A stretch of 64,000 nucleotides of DNA from Amycolatopsis sp. 2-15 (GTDB lineage: Bacteria > Actinomycetota > Actinomycetes > Mycobacteriales > Pseudonocardiaceae), in contig NZ_CP127294.1 in assembly GCF_030285625.1 (NCBI RefSeq), forward strand, positions 7,038,001 to 7,102,000. Reading direction: 5' to 3'. Shown here piece by piece: positions 33,935 to 43,116 of this stretch (position 1 is its first letter; every line of letters begins with the position of its first letter). The notes below the pieces were generated by a model, which had not been told where the DNA came from, did no database searches, and saw nothing but the letters and a program-made list of their open reading frames with translations. The position numbers and the translations under genes were made by a program.

Positions 33935-36541
33935 ATGACCTTACGAAGATCACCGACGTTGCTCGCCGTCGCGCTCGCCATCGCGCTCACCGTCACCGAT
34001 GGCGCGATGGCGGCAGCGGAAACCACTGGTCAACAGCGTTCCGAGGTGACGCTGTCCGCGACGTCCTGGGGTTACGTCGACTCAGCGACACCGACCACCG
34101 CCAATTTCAAGCCATCCGGCAACTTGCCGATCGGCACCTGGGACAACACACCGCACCTCCAACGCTCGTACCTCAATTTCGACCTGAGCTCGTTGCGAGG
34201 TGTGCCGTTCACGACGGTGCTGCTTTCGGCCGGCGAGACGCACTACGTCGACTGCGGCAGCCGCGCCACCGAGGTGTGGCGGACCTCCGCCTACACTAAG
34301 CAGTCGACCTGGCAGAACCGCCCGGCGGAGCGGACACGGGTAGCCTCCAGGGGCGCCGACGGCACCTGCATCGACAACGACGCCACGTTCGACGTCACCA
34401 CTGCGGTGCGGGACGCGGTCGACCACAAGGACCGTCACCTCACGCTGGGCTTCCGGGTCGCCGAAGCCCACGAGGCGGACCCGGCGTTCTATCGGCTGAT
34501 CGAGGCCCCGGCAACGCTGCGGGTGGTCAACAACGCGCCGCCCGCGCCGCCGACCGACCTCCGCACCAACGACGAACCCTGTGCCAAGGACGGCACCGGA
34601 GCACTGGTGCGCCGCCAGCTGGAGCTGAGCGCACAGGTATCCGACCCGGACGGCGACTTCACGTCCGGGCAGTTCACGTGGTGGCCGGTGGCGGACCCGT
34701 CGCAACGGCACACGGGTGCCGGGTCGGGCAACCCCGCCGCGGCGTACCCGGACACCTCGGACCTCGCCGACGGCACCTACGCGTGGGAGGTGTACGCACA
34801 GGACAGCTGGGGTGCGAAGTCGTCCACGGTGGGCCCGTGCCGGTTCACCGTCGACCGCACGGATCCGAACGCGCCTGCCGTCGTCTCCGCGACGTACCCG
34901 GCGGGCGCCGAGGGCGGCGGGGTCGGTGTGGCGGGCGAGTTCACCTTCTCTCCCAACGGTTCCACCGACGTCGTGCGGTACGACTACAACTTCGGTGCGA
35001 ACACGCGTGAGATCGCCGCAGGCCCCGACGGCACGGCCACCGTCAGCTTCACGCCAACGGCCAACGGCTGGCAGTCGGTGATCGTGCGGGCGTGGGACCG
35101 GGCGGGCAACCTCTCGCTCAGCACCTACTACTCATTCCTTGTCAAGGAGACGCGGCCGACGGTCACGTCCGACCGCTACCCGCCGCAGGGCGGCCCGGAC
35201 GACGGCATCGGCGTGCCGGGCGTGTTCCGGTTCGCGCCGGGGATGCCGAACGTCGTGGCGTATGACTACCGGCTGGACGACGGCGCGTCCGCCACGGTCA
35301 CGGCCGGCCAGGACGGTGTCGCCGAGGTGACGATCACGCCGGCCACCGGTGGTGATCACGTGCTGTTCGTGCGCAGCACCGACACCTCGGGCGTAACGTC
35401 GCCGGAACGGGAGTACCGATTCCTCGTCGATGCGTCACCGGTGGTAAGCGGGCCCGAGAACGTCGACCTGGGCACCTCGGCCACGTACACGGCAACCCCG
35501 AGAATGCCGGACGTCGTCGAGTACAACTACTGGTTCGCGAGTGCCGAGAGTACGAAGTGGACGGTCAAGGCGAACGCCGACGGAACCGCCACGCTGCCGG
35601 TCGAGTTCACCTCAGCTGACCAGAACCTGCTGCGGGTCCAGGCCCGCGACGCGTCCGGCGGGCTGTCCCCGGTGACGGAGAAACGGTTGTCGCTCAACAC
35701 CTGGCGACCGACGATCGGCCACGAGGGCGACATCGCGACGGAGGGCAGAGCCGCCACGTTCACGTTCACCACCCCGATGCCGAACGCCGTGGAGTTCGAG
35801 TACTGGCTGACGGCGGACCCGGCGACCAGGTGGACCGTGCCGGTGGGCGGGAACACCTCGACGGTGAGCTACACCCCACCAAGGATCGGTGACTACGAGA
35901 TGGTGGTACGCACGAGGAACACGGCGGGCGTGTGGTCGTCAACGGACAACATCACGTGGACAGTGACGAACGATCCAACGGTGACCTCGAAGGAGTTCCA
36001 GGCAAACGGGCGGGTGTTCCCCGGCACCTTCACGTTGGAAGCCCGCCAGCCGGGCGCGGTGGCGTTCGAGTACTCGTTCGACTGGGGTCCGTTCCAGCAG
36101 GTGGCCGCTCAGAACGGGCGCTCCGTGCTGGCATGGACTCCCCCGCTGCCACCGGAAGGCTGGGCCTCCCACAACCTGCGGGTGCGTACGGTGACGGCCG
36201 ACCAGGTCTCCTCGCAGGAGAACACGTACGGGTTCAGCATCTCGAGCGCGCCGTACGTGTCGTCCAAGAAATACCCGGAAAGCGAGTGGTCGGGCGGTGC
36301 TGGTGTGCCGGGGACGTTCACCTTCACGCCGGGTATGCCGGGCATCGTCTCCTACACCTACTACGTCCAGAACGACCGGGGTGCCGTGACAGAGGAGCTC
36401 ACCGTGCCGGCGGACAGTTCGGGTGCGGGGACGATGACGTGGACCCCACCGGACCGAGGCATCTACTCGGTCACCGTGTGGGGCAACACGGCCGACGGCA
36501 CCAGGTCGGGTGGCATCGGCTACTCGGTGTACGTCAACTAA
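33935..36541 (+). CDS. secreted modular protein: DNRLRE-like domain plus Ig-like repeats
   Basis: ATG 33935 was chosen for the GGGAGG upstream; the product is 868 residues. The signal peptide is TLLAVALAIALTVTDGAMAA. Residues about 30-205 resemble the DNRLRE module (WGYVDSATPT, then RSYLNFDLSSLRG and HLTLGFRVAEAHEADPAFYR). The rest is a chain of about seven Ig-like modules of 85-95 residues with the recurring start YPxxxxxGGxGVPGxFxFxP and the recurring core MPxVVxYxYxxD. There is no catalytic motif or cell-wall anchor, so it is probably a free or non-covalently bound surface/matrix protein. A terminator hairpin follows. Similar modules occur in actinobacterial secreted proteins near RHS genes, and an RHS relic adjoins upstream. 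Confidence 0.8.
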   Translation: MTLRRSPTLLAVALAIALTVTDGAMAAAETTGQQRSEVTLSATSWGYVDSATPTTANFKPSGNLPIGTWDNTPHLQRSYLNFDLSSLRGVPFTTVLLSAGETHYVDCGSRATEVWRTSAYTKQSTWQNRPAERTRVASRGADGTCIDNDATFDVTTAVRDAVDHKDRHLTLGFRVAEAHEADPAFYRLIEAPATLRVVNNAPPAPPTDLRTNDEPCAKDGTGALVRRQLELSAQVSDPDGDFTSGQFTWWPVADPSQRHTGAGSGNPAAAYPDTSDLADGTYAWEVYAQDSWGAKSSTVGPCRFTVDRTDPNAPAVVSATYPAGAEGGGVGVAGEFTFSPNGSTDVVRYDYNFGANTREIAAGPDGTATVSFTPTANGWQSVIVRAWDRAGNLSLSTYYSFLVKETRPTVTSDRYPPQGGPDDGIGVPGVFRFAPGMPNVVAYDYRLDDGASATVTAGQDGVAEVTITPATGGDHVLFVRSTDTSGVTSPEREYRFLVDASPVVSGPENVDLGTSATYTATPRMPDVVEYNYWFASAESTKWTVKANADGTATLPVEFTSADQNLLRVQARDASGGLSPVTEKRLSLNTWRPTIGHEGDIATEGRAATFTFTTPMPNAVEFEYWLTADPATRWTVPVGGNTSTVSYTPPRIGDYEMVVRTRNTAGVWSSTDNITWTVTNDPTVTSKEFQANGRVFPGTFTLEARQPGAVAFEYSFDWGPFQQVAAQNGRSVLAWTPPLPPEGWASHNLRVRTVTADQVSSQENTYGFSISSAPYVSSKKYPESEWSGGAGVPGTFTFTPGMPGIVSYTYYVQNDRGAVTEELTVPADSSGAGTMTWTPPDRGIYSVTVWGNTADGTRSGGIGYSVYVN

Positions 36542-36552
36542 CCGCGTGACCG

Positions 36553-36582
36553 GCGGCCCCGCTCCCGCCAGGGCGGGGCCGC
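36553..36582 (+). terminator. terminator of the modular secreted protein gene
   Basis: Arms GCGGCCCCGC (36553-36562) and GCGGGGCCGC (36573-36582) form a perfect 10-bp G/C stem with a 10-base loop, 12 bp after the stop codon. From there to 36993 I see no supported gene. Confidence 0.7.
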
Positions 36583-36993
36583 ATGCCCAGTATCGGCAGC
36601 ACGCTCTCCCGAACCAGTAGGCACATCGACGAGCTGAAGCGGCCAGGTGCAGCGAGGACGAGATCTTCGTTGTGACGGGTCCCGCCCGATCGGGGCGGTG
36701 CTGGGCAGCTTCGAAACCGACCGCGACACGATCCATCGCTGAGAGGTGCCGAGAACGTACGTGGCCGCTCGTCCTTCGGTGGTCAACACCGACCACCGAG
36801 AGGACCGACCATGACCGAAAACGTCAACTGGGTCGAATCACCGTCGGCCGCCCACACACTGTCACGCCGACCAGGGCATCCTGTCCAGCTTGTACGAAGC
36901 CGCGCCGCAGAGCTGAGCAGGTCTCGCCTCGAAAGGCGTAACAGAAAGATCCACTGCGCCGACTCCCTCCGCCACCGGGCACGAGGAGGCGCC

Positions 36994-37689
36994 ATGGACA
37001 TCGAGCTGGGCCGGGTGGTGCTCGACGGCGAGATCGTCGCCTACCGGGAAGGGCGCCTGGACTTCGCGGCCCTGGGCTACGGGCCGCTGCGCCGCCGCTC
37101 CGAGGGTGTCACGGTGGTGTTCGTGGCGTTCGACCTGCTCGGCGCCCGCGGCCGCGACCTGCGGACGTTGCCGTACGCACGCCGGCGGGAACGGCTGGAA
37201 GCCGTCATCGGCGCGGGCAACGCCGGCGTGCAGCTGATGCGCTCGACACTCGACGTCGAGCTGGCCCGTGGGTGGATCGGCGCCGAGCAGGCTGCCGTCG
37301 GCGTCGAGGGAGCCCTCGCGAAGCCGCTGGGCAGCCGATGTCCGCTGCGCGGCGGACGTTCGGGCTGGGTGAAGGTCCGCCACTTCGACGACGTCGACGC
37401 CCTGGTCCTCGGCCAGACCGACCGGCGGCAGGTGCGGGCGGTCGGGCTCTCGACGACGCTGTCCCGGCCGGCGCTCGTGTCGCTCGCGGGCAGGCTCCGG
37501 CTCGCGCCCGGCGGCCCCGTCCGGGCATCGGGGGTCGTGGCCGGCTTGCCCGGCAACGAGGACTTCACCTACTGGCCGGTCGAACCCGGTGTGGTGGTCG
37601 AGGCCCGCGCGGACTCGGCAGTCGAACTCGGCCGGTACCGACATCGGCTCACCGTGGTAAGGGCGAAACCCTTCACCACCACGCCATGA
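36994..37689 (+). CDS. ATP-dependent DNA ligase fragment lacking the nucleotide-binding lysine motif
   Basis: ATG 36994 follows GAGGAGGCGCC. The 231-residue product starts inside the adenylation domain: motif III RVVLDGEIVAYREGRLDFAA, motif IIIa VVFVAFDLLGARGRDLRTLP, motif IV VGVEGALAKPL and motif V SGWVKVRHFDDVDALVLGQT, followed by the OB-fold region to TVVRAKPF. Motif I (KxDG), which carries the lysine that takes AMP, and motif Ia are absent, as is about 90 residues of the usual LigC/LigD-like N terminus. A good ribosome binding site makes expression possible, but ligation activity is not expected. Confidence 0.6.
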   Translation: MDIELGRVVLDGEIVAYREGRLDFAALGYGPLRRRSEGVTVVFVAFDLLGARGRDLRTLPYARRRERLEAVIGAGNAGVQLMRSTLDVELARGWIGAEQAAVGVEGALAKPLGSRCPLRGGRSGWVKVRHFDDVDALVLGQTDRRQVRAVGLSTTLSRPALVSLAGRLRLAPGGPVRASGVVAGLPGNEDFTYWPVEPGVVVEARADSAVELGRYRHRLTVVRAKPFTTTP

Positions 37690-37697
37690 GCCCCAGG

Positions 37698-37883
37698 TCA
37701 GGGGTTCGTCGGTGCCTCACCGCGTTTCAGGGCGGCAATGGTGGCCCGGATTCTCTCTTCTTCCTCGTCAGCGGCTGAGCCCATGCCGGTGACCCGGTCC
37801 ATGTGGACGACCAGGAGGGCTTCAAGCCGATTCAGCCATTGGGCGTTCGATTCGCCGGGTCTCTGCTGTACCTGGTCAGCCAT
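37698..37883 (-). CDS. small acidic hypothetical protein (61 aa)
   Basis: From ATG 37883 the product reads MADQVQQRPGESNAQWLNRL, EALLVVHMDRVTGMGSAADE and EEERIRATIAALKRGEAPTN: a single amphipathic helical protein. A longer in-frame start at 37949 would add 22 residues. Codon use fits the region. No family is recognised. It is convergent with the ligase fragment (8 bp apart). Confidence 0.45.
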   Translation of the reverse strand: MADQVQQRPGESNAQWLNRLEALLVVHMDRVTGMGSAADEEEERIRATIAALKRGEAPTNP

Positions 37884-37968
37884 GCCCTCAGAGTACGGCT
37901 TCGCCCTGACGCGCGAAGCCGTCGGGTGTCCGTGGGACGGCACCGTCATCCGCCCGGGCAGCCAGCTC

Positions 37969-38364
37969 TCACACCGTCCGCGGCAGGGTCACCCCGGCCG
38001 CGGCGACCGCCTCGGCGATCGTCATGCCCTCGGACGGATCGCCCTCCAGCGTCCACTCCAGCCGCACCGTGTAGCGCTGGGCCATCGCCTGCAGGTCCTC
38101 GACAATGTGCTGGACCAGCACGGCCAGGTCCTCCTCCTGGTCCTCGACGCCCTCGCTCGAATCGCGAACGGCCCACTCGGCTCCCCACGAGATGTAGGGG
38201 TCGTCCGGGTCGGAGTCGTCGACTCCGCGACGCAGCACCACCTCCACCACGCGCGTCGGCCGCGCGCTGAGGCCTGGACGGGAAGCCTTGAGCTCGGCAC
38301 GCTCACGGGCGCGCCGCTGTTGCCTGGATTCGGTCACCCCGGATGTATCGGCACCCCACGCCAC
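37969..38364 (-). CDS. hypothetical protein (about 131 aa)
   Basis: The frame opens with a GTG at 38364; another GTG at 38337 (VTESRQQRRARERAELK) is possible. A basic, helical N terminus is followed by RVVEVVLRRGVDDSDPDDPY, ISWGAEWAVRDSSEGVEDQE and LVQHIVEDLQAMAQRYTVRL-EWTLEGDPSEG. Balanced charge and steady G/C third-position bias support a real cytoplasmic protein. I do not recognise the family. Confidence 0.55.
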   Translation of the reverse strand: MAWGADTSGVTESRQQRRARERAELKASRPGLSARPTRVVEVVLRRGVDDSDPDDPYISWGAEWAVRDSSEGVEDQEEDLAVLVQHIVEDLQAMAQRYTVRLEWTLEGDPSEGMTIAEAVAAAGVTLPRTV

Positions 38365-38447
38365 CGAGATGAAGGCTCAAGCCGATCACACCGAATCGCC
38401 CGGTTGGAGCGTCGGCAGCCGGATCACGAACTGGAAGGATCTTGGAC

Positions 38448-38714
38448 GTGGCCACACCAACGCCGTCCATGATCGCCCGCCGCCTGCTCTACGCGCTCAA
38501 CGACAAGATCCGCGATGACTCGGAACCTGAACTGCTGCTGCAGCTCGGCACGCTCGCGGCCCAGGTCGCGATCGCCGAACGTCTCGCCGGCATCGAAGTC
38601 CCTCGACGCCGGCATCGACGTCCACACACACGGCAACTAGCAGTTGACCTCTCGAACGTCAGTGGTGGCGTTTGCGGTGCTCACGTCCGGAGGCGCGGCG
38701 TTGCTGGCGCGTGA
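38448..38714 (+). CDS. small hypothetical protein (88 aa)
   Basis: GTG 38448 lies 9 bases after GGAAGGATC. The first 50 residues (VATPTPSMIARRLLYALNDK, DDSEPELLLQLGTLAAQVAI) look helical and credible. From about residue 55 the sequence becomes Arg/His-rich and low in coding character, so the 3' part may be frameshifted. No family is recognised. A 41-codon minus-strand frame overlaps its end. Confidence 0.4.
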   Translation: MATPTPSMIARRLLYALNDKIRDDSEPELLLQLGTLAAQVAIAERLAGIEVPRRRHRRPHTRQLAVDLSNVSGGVCGAHVRRRGVAGA

Positions 38715-38784
38715 GTGAGGTCGGGTCGGCGGGCGGGCGGCGCGCGGGTTCGACAAGTTCACGCAGAGCCTCGAGGGTGTACAT
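38659..38784 (-). CDS. possible 41-aa basic protein
   Basis: The frame reads MYTLEALRELVEPARRPPAD, then PTSLTRQQRRASGREHRKRH. A GGAGGG lies about 20 bases upstream, which is too far for a standard site. The shape (short helix plus strongly basic tail) recalls small actinobacterial proteins of mobile elements. It overlaps the end of the plus-strand hypothetical gene, and only one of the two is likely genuine at that point. The remaining 38785-38886 holds nothing I can support. Confidence 0.22.
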   Translation of the reverse strand: MYTLEALRELVEPARRPPADPTSLTRQQRRASGREHRKRHH

Positions 38785-38886
38785 CAGGGCTGTGCTCGCC
38801 GACTCCCTCCTTCGCGTGGGCCGGCCTTCGTAGACGGACGTGCCTTCATGCCCACCGGCGGGACGGGTGGCGTGACGGCTGGGTAA

Positions 38887-39492
38887 CTACGCGCGTTCGG
38901 CAGGCGGTGTCGTGGAGCGGACTCCGGCCAGCAGGAGGTCCACGAGCCGGCGGACGTAGTCGCGGTCAGCCGGCTGATTGCGTTCCAGGACGCGGAAGTG
39001 CAGCGAGCCAGTCAGGGCCTCCAGCAAGAGTTCCGCGTCGGTTTCGCGGGGGAGTTCGCCCCGGTCGATGCCGCGGTGGATGACCTCGCCGGCGCGGTCG
39101 AGGCGGGCGGCCCGAAACTGCTGGAGCAGTTCCTCGAACCGTGTGTCGTCCGGTTGGACGAGGGTGATGCGGGCCAGCGCCCGGCCGGTGGGCGTGGCGA
39201 GGAAGGCAGCCAGGTCGGTGAAGAAGGCCGTCAGGTCCTCGCGGATGGAGCCGGTGTCCGGACGGGGCAGCTCAGCATCCAGACGATCGGAGAGGGCCTC
39301 GAGGATCAGGGCGTTGCGAGTGCCCCACCGGCGGTAGACGGAGGTCTCGTGGACCCCGGCGCGGGCGGCGATGTCGGCGACGCGAGCACCTGCCAGGCCC
39401 TCGGCGGCCAGGAGTTCGGTGGTGGCTTCGAGGACGGCTTGGCGTACGGCGGCGCCGCGACGGTGCGAGGGGGCCGGGTGGGGTGGTGCCAT
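38887..39492 (-). CDS. TetR-family repressor
   Basis: The 201-residue product from ATG 39492 has the TetR HTH in VRQAVLEATTELLAAEGLAG, ARVADIAARAGVHETSVYRR and WGTRNALILEALSD, followed by a TetR_C-like ligand domain (SIREDLTAFFTDLAAFLATP...GSLHFRVLERNQPADRDYVR). The ATG has only a weak site (GAGAGG one base away). ATG codons three and four positions earlier, next to the operator, are alternatives and would make the message nearly leaderless. It is divergent from a carboxylesterase gene, with two related palindromes between them, so autoregulation and control of the esterase are likely. Confidence 0.88.
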   Translation of the reverse strand: MAPPHPAPSHRRGAAVRQAVLEATTELLAAEGLAGARVADIAARAGVHETSVYRRWGTRNALILEALSDRLDAELPRPDTGSIREDLTAFFTDLAAFLATPTGRALARITLVQPDDTRFEELLQQFRAARLDRAGEVIHRGIDRGELPRETDAELLLEALTGSLHFRVLERNQPADRDYVRRLVDLLLAGVRSTTPPAERA

Positions 39493-39504
39493 ACCTCTCA
39501 TCAT

Positions 39505-39570
39505 CGCAAGTCGAGTTGCGTTCCGGCCGGAAGGGGGCTTCACTGGAATTAACGCAAGTTGACTTGCGTT
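39505..39570. promoter_or_regulatory. two TetR-type operators
   Basis: Site 1, CGCAAGTCGAGTTGCG (39505-39520), is symmetrical at 14 of 16 positions. Site 2, AACGCAAGT-TG-ACTTGCGTT (39551-39570), has perfect 9-bp arms. Both share the half-site CGCAAGT. Site 1 lies just upstream of the tetR start, site 2 lies 23 bp before the carboxylesterase GTG, matching one operator per promoter. The spacing (about 48 bp centre to centre) would place them on similar helix faces. Confidence 0.75.
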
Positions 39571-39592
39571 GGCGTGATCCGAGGAGGTTTCT

Positions 39593-40933
39593 GTGCTCAC
39601 CACCATGGCCAAGACCGCCGATGGCGTGCTGCGCGGGCGGGTCGAGGACGGCCTGACCGTTTTCCGGGGTGTGCGCTATGCCACCTGCGAGCGGTTCGGC
39701 CCGCCCCGCCGGGTGCCCACCTGGAGCGGGGAGCGCGACGCCACCGTCGACGGTCCGATCGCCCCGCAGCGGCCGTCCCGGCTGGAGCCCGTCATGGGTG
39801 CTCCGGAGCCCCACGAACAGGGTGAGGACTGCCTGAACCTGACCATCACCACTCCTGGGGCCGACGATCGTGCCCGCCCGGTGCTGGTGTGGTTCCACGG
39901 CGGCGCCTGGATCTCGGGCGCCGGCTCGTGGAAGTGGTACGGCGGTCACCGGCTGGCCCAGGAAGGTGACGTGGTCGTCGTCTCGGTCAGCTACCGGCTG
40001 GGCGTGCTCGGTTATCTGCGTGCCCCGGGGATCTCCGAGGGCAACCTGGGCCTTGCCGACCAGCTCGCCGCGCTGAGGTGGGTGCACCAAAACATCGCCG
40101 CCTTCGGTGGTGACCCGGACGCGGTGACGGTGGCCGGCCAGTCCGCAGGTGGCCACACCGTGCGGTGCCTACTGGGCATGCCCGCCGCCGAGAACCTCTT
40201 CCGCCGGGCCATCCTCCAAAGTTCGCCGGGTTTCGACCTCATTAATGCCCGCACCGTCGAGCGTGCCGCCCAACGGTTCCTCACCCGGCTCGGTCAGGAC
40301 CCGCGCGCCGCTTCGGTGCCCGACATCCTCGATGCCCAGAGTGAGGTCGCGCGCGCAGCTGCCGGCAGGTTCGGGCTGAAAATCATCTCCCCGTTCTGTC
40401 CCATCCCCGGAGTCGGGCCCCTCCCGGACGAGGCGGACTGGACCGCCTGCCTCGTCGACCGCGCACCCACGCTGGACGTCATCATCGGCACCACCGCACG
40501 CGAGATGAGCGCCTTCTACACCTTGAATCCGGCGCTGCGCCGCCTGCGCCGAGTTCCCGCCGTGGGACCAGTGATCACCAACACCTGGGAACATCACGCG
40601 AGCGACACCGTGTGCAACCGCCCCACCCGTCGCCTGGCCGCCCGCCTCAACGACAGCGGGGCGCGCGTCCGGGCCTACCGGTTTGACTACGCCCCGCCCG
40701 CGTCCCCCTTCGGGGCCACCCATTGCATCGAGCTACCCTTCCTGTTCGGCACCGCCGCCGACTGGGCCACCGCGCCGATGCTCGCCGGAGCGGACCCGAA
40801 CGACATCGACACACTGGGCCGACACCTGCGCGCCGCCTGGCTCGGCTTCATCCGCACCGGCACCCCGGCCACCGAGCCGCCCTGGCCGCAATACACGGCA
40901 GACTCAGCCGCCGTCCGCCACTGGCGCCGCTGA
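39593..40933 (+). CDS. type B carboxylesterase
   Basis: GTG 39593 follows GAGGAGG by five bases; the product is 446 residues. The family landmarks are present: FRGVRYA near the N terminus, EDCLNLTI (partial carboxylesterase signature 2), oxyanion hole VLVWFHGGAWISGAGS, nucleophile elbow VAGQSAGGHTVRCL with Ser184, and the catalytic His in GATHCIELPFLFG. The acid is probably in the IIGTTAREMSAFY region. It has no signal peptide, so it acts in the cytoplasm on esters (PnbA-like). The divergent TetR repressor and its operators suggest induction by substrate. It is shorter than the usual 490-510 residues but all catalytic parts are present. Confidence 0.9.
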   Translation: MLTTMAKTADGVLRGRVEDGLTVFRGVRYATCERFGPPRRVPTWSGERDATVDGPIAPQRPSRLEPVMGAPEPHEQGEDCLNLTITTPGADDRARPVLVWFHGGAWISGAGSWKWYGGHRLAQEGDVVVVSVSYRLGVLGYLRAPGISEGNLGLADQLAALRWVHQNIAAFGGDPDAVTVAGQSAGGHTVRCLLGMPAAENLFRRAILQSSPGFDLINARTVERAAQRFLTRLGQDPRAASVPDILDAQSEVARAAAGRFGLKIISPFCPIPGVGPLPDEADWTACLVDRAPTLDVIIGTTAREMSAFYTLNPALRRLRRVPAVGPVITNTWEHHASDTVCNRPTRRLAARLNDSGARVRAYRFDYAPPASPFGATHCIELPFLFGTAADWATAPMLAGADPNDIDTLGRHLRAAWLGFIRTGTPATEPPWPQYTADSAAVRHWRR

Positions 40934-41070
40934 GGATCACAGCGGGCAGCGCGGGCCCGCCGATCCGGCGTTCGAGAGAGCGATGAGTCATGCCGCGAAC
41001 TCTGGCGACGATCGGGCCGTGGCGGGTCGGCCGCTGAGGGACAGTTTCCCGCCACCGCATCAGCCCGGGG

Positions 41071-41582
41071 ATGACGACCGTAGTCCGCGCTGACGCGCTC
41101 ACCCCGGTGCAGCGGCTCGTAGTCGGACTCGTCGCCGTCTACGCGGTCCGCGCGACCTCAGTCCGCCGGCTCACGCTGGACGACCTGGACTTCCGCTGGC
41201 GACGCATCCGCATCGGCCGAACGACCCGGCCGATGCCCGATCTGGTGCACCGGCTGCTGCTGACCTGGCTGGCCCAGCGCCGCCGAAAGTGGCCGCACAC
41301 CGGCAACCGGCACATGCTGCTCAGCCACACATCCGCAGCCGGCACCGCGCCGGTCAGCAACTACTACCTCAGCTGGCACCTGGCCATGCGCGAATCCCGC
41401 TGGAACGCCTCCGCGCGGACCGCGTCCTGTCCGAAGCTCTGGCCGTCGACGCCGATCCACTGCACCTCGCGGCCGTCTTCGGCCTCAGTCTGCAAACCGC
41501 CATCGACTACTTCGAGATCGCCCGCGCCCTCGCCGCCCGACCGATCGAGCAGCCAGGTCTGCCGTCCACTCCGGGCCGATGA
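41071..41582 (+). pseudogene. integrase-like protein relic, frameshifted
   Basis: One frame reads LTPVQRLVVGLVAVYAVRAT, SVRRLTLDDLDFRWRRIRIG and LLLTWLAQRRRKWPHTGNRH-MLLSHTSAAGTAPVSNYYLS. A second frame from about 41390 continues PLERLRADRVLSEALAVDAD, PLHLAAVFGLSLQTAIDYFE and IARALAARP. This matches the actinobacterial integrase-like proteins that end in an HTH-like segment 'ADPLHLAxVFGxSxxTAIRYxxxAR'. N-terminal and SAM-like domains are missing. From 41583 to 41946 no gene was recognised. Confidence 0.6.
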
Positions 41583-41946
41583 CGGCTGTCCTTGCCATCG
41601 TCGCGAGAACCACTTTGCAACGAACTCGACGCTTTTCCGGTCACCATGACCCAGAGTCACTTGGGTTCCCACCAAAACAGCTTCAGCGTGCGTGAACACG
41701 AGCAGATCGCCGGAGCGAGATAGGCCGTATCCCTGGATACGGCGGCGGCCTGGCGGCCGCTGGCATGATCGGAAGGGCACGAGCGGGGGCAACCCCCGGC
41801 CCACCTCGTCACCACGTCCCGCCCGACGCCGTCGAAGTCGACCCACGGCAGGTACAGGACTTCATTGGGCGGCAGACGAGCACCGGCAGTCCAGTGGCAG
41901 CGATACACCGTCTTCGTCACCCGCGCCGTCCCCTCCCACGTCGTCC

Positions 41947-42204
41947 ATTGTGGTCGATGTCTACAACTCCTCGGTATCAGCGGCTTTGCCTCCCGCTACA
42001 GCCAGCGCCAGGATCACAAGCATGGAGAGAGCCCTCGGCGCCAAGCTCTCGATCAGGCAACGACGAGGGGTGACGCCCTCGCCGGCCGGGTGGGCGCTCG
42101 TCAGCCACGCTCGTCAGGTTATGGCCGAATTGGCTCGGATGGATGCGGAACGCTTGGCCAGACGCGGCAAGACGTCGCAAGGCACGATTCAACTCCCGGA
42201 GTGA
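41947..42204 (+). pseudogene. LysR-family regulator, N-terminal HTH relic
   Basis: The frame reads VVDVYNSSVSAALPPATASA, RITSMERALGAKLSIRQRRG and VTPSPAGWALVSHARQVMAE, ending at TGA 42204. This is the LysR winged helix and linker helix ('RITxLERxLGxxLFxRxxRGVxxTxAGxxLxxxA'). Part of the recognition-helix region is scrambled and the whole effector domain is absent. Confidence 0.65.
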
Positions 42205-42589
42205 ATCGCTGCTCGGCAGGATTGCGGGGTGAAGCGCCTCGCCGGCCAGCATCACGCGGAATCAAGCCCGGCCGGGCAACTCCGTGCCACAGTTCGCCGT
42301 CCCGGCTGGGATTTCCGGCTCGGGTCTGGGCTCGTCCGAGCAGCAGTTGAAGGGTGATCATTTGCCCCCGTGGGCGTCCGGGCTGTACGCCCCCGCCGCT
42401 ACAGCGACGCCGCTGGCCCGCGAGACCTGGCCGCCGGGCGATGGGCGCGTCGACTGCGATCTCGCACGGGCGGCGGTCGATCCGGGGACGGCGAGGTAGC
42501 CACCGAGAGTGCGGCCTGGGCCGCGGATGTCAATGCCCGGGCTGAGCTGGGTGCCACGGCCTCGCCCAGGTATTCGTCCGTGCACCCTG

Positions 42590-42841
42590 ATCATATGCAT
42601 GTGCATACTACTGCTGATCACCGCGTACTGCGTGGGCCTCGGCCTGCCGTTCATCGCACTCGCGCTCGGCGCTCGCTGGGCCGTGAGCGCCACCAGTTGG
42701 GTGCGCCGTTATATCCGCCGTGTGCAACAGATCGGCGGGGTACTCCTGCTCGCCATCGGCATCGCCCTGGTCACCGGTCTATGCGGCGAGATCATCGCCT
42801 GGCTGCGCGGCCCGATTTCCGGCTTCGCCGTGCCCATCTAA
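42590..42841 (+). pseudogene. ccdA: CcdA-type cytochrome c biogenesis protein, C-terminal fragment
   Basis: The frame reads LIICMCILLLITAYCVGLGL, PFIALALGARWAVSATSWVR and QQIGGVLLLAIGIALVTGLC-GEIIAWLRGPI. These are the last two membrane helices of CcdA (DsbD-like transmembrane family), which moves reducing equivalents across the membrane for cytochrome c maturation. The first four helices and the redox Cys pair are gone. A Met/Arg-rich unrelated lead (42509-42585) is fused to it. No function is expected. Confidence 0.7.
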
Positions 42842-43116
42842 GCGATCAGTACGGTCCTCTTCGGCCTCTTCGACGGGGTCGCCGTGGTACTCGGGGAAAT
42901 CGGGGAGCGTCTGTGAGAACACCGCCACGAACTAAAGCCGTGGACGGGATGGCACCAGCGGGGAGCCACGACCGTCACCCCGAGCTCACACCTGCCACGG
43001 CTTGACAACCACATAGGGCACCCCCTACTCCGACGTCCGGGAGTATGGGCGAGCAGAACGTGCCACCAGCGGCGATCAAGCCGGATCGCCGCACCGACCG
43101 CAGGGAGATGACCTCG

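Noticed and set aside
40934..41070. Possible short gene between the carboxylesterase and the integrase-like relic
   Set aside because: The frames are short, have no start site and show no family similarity.
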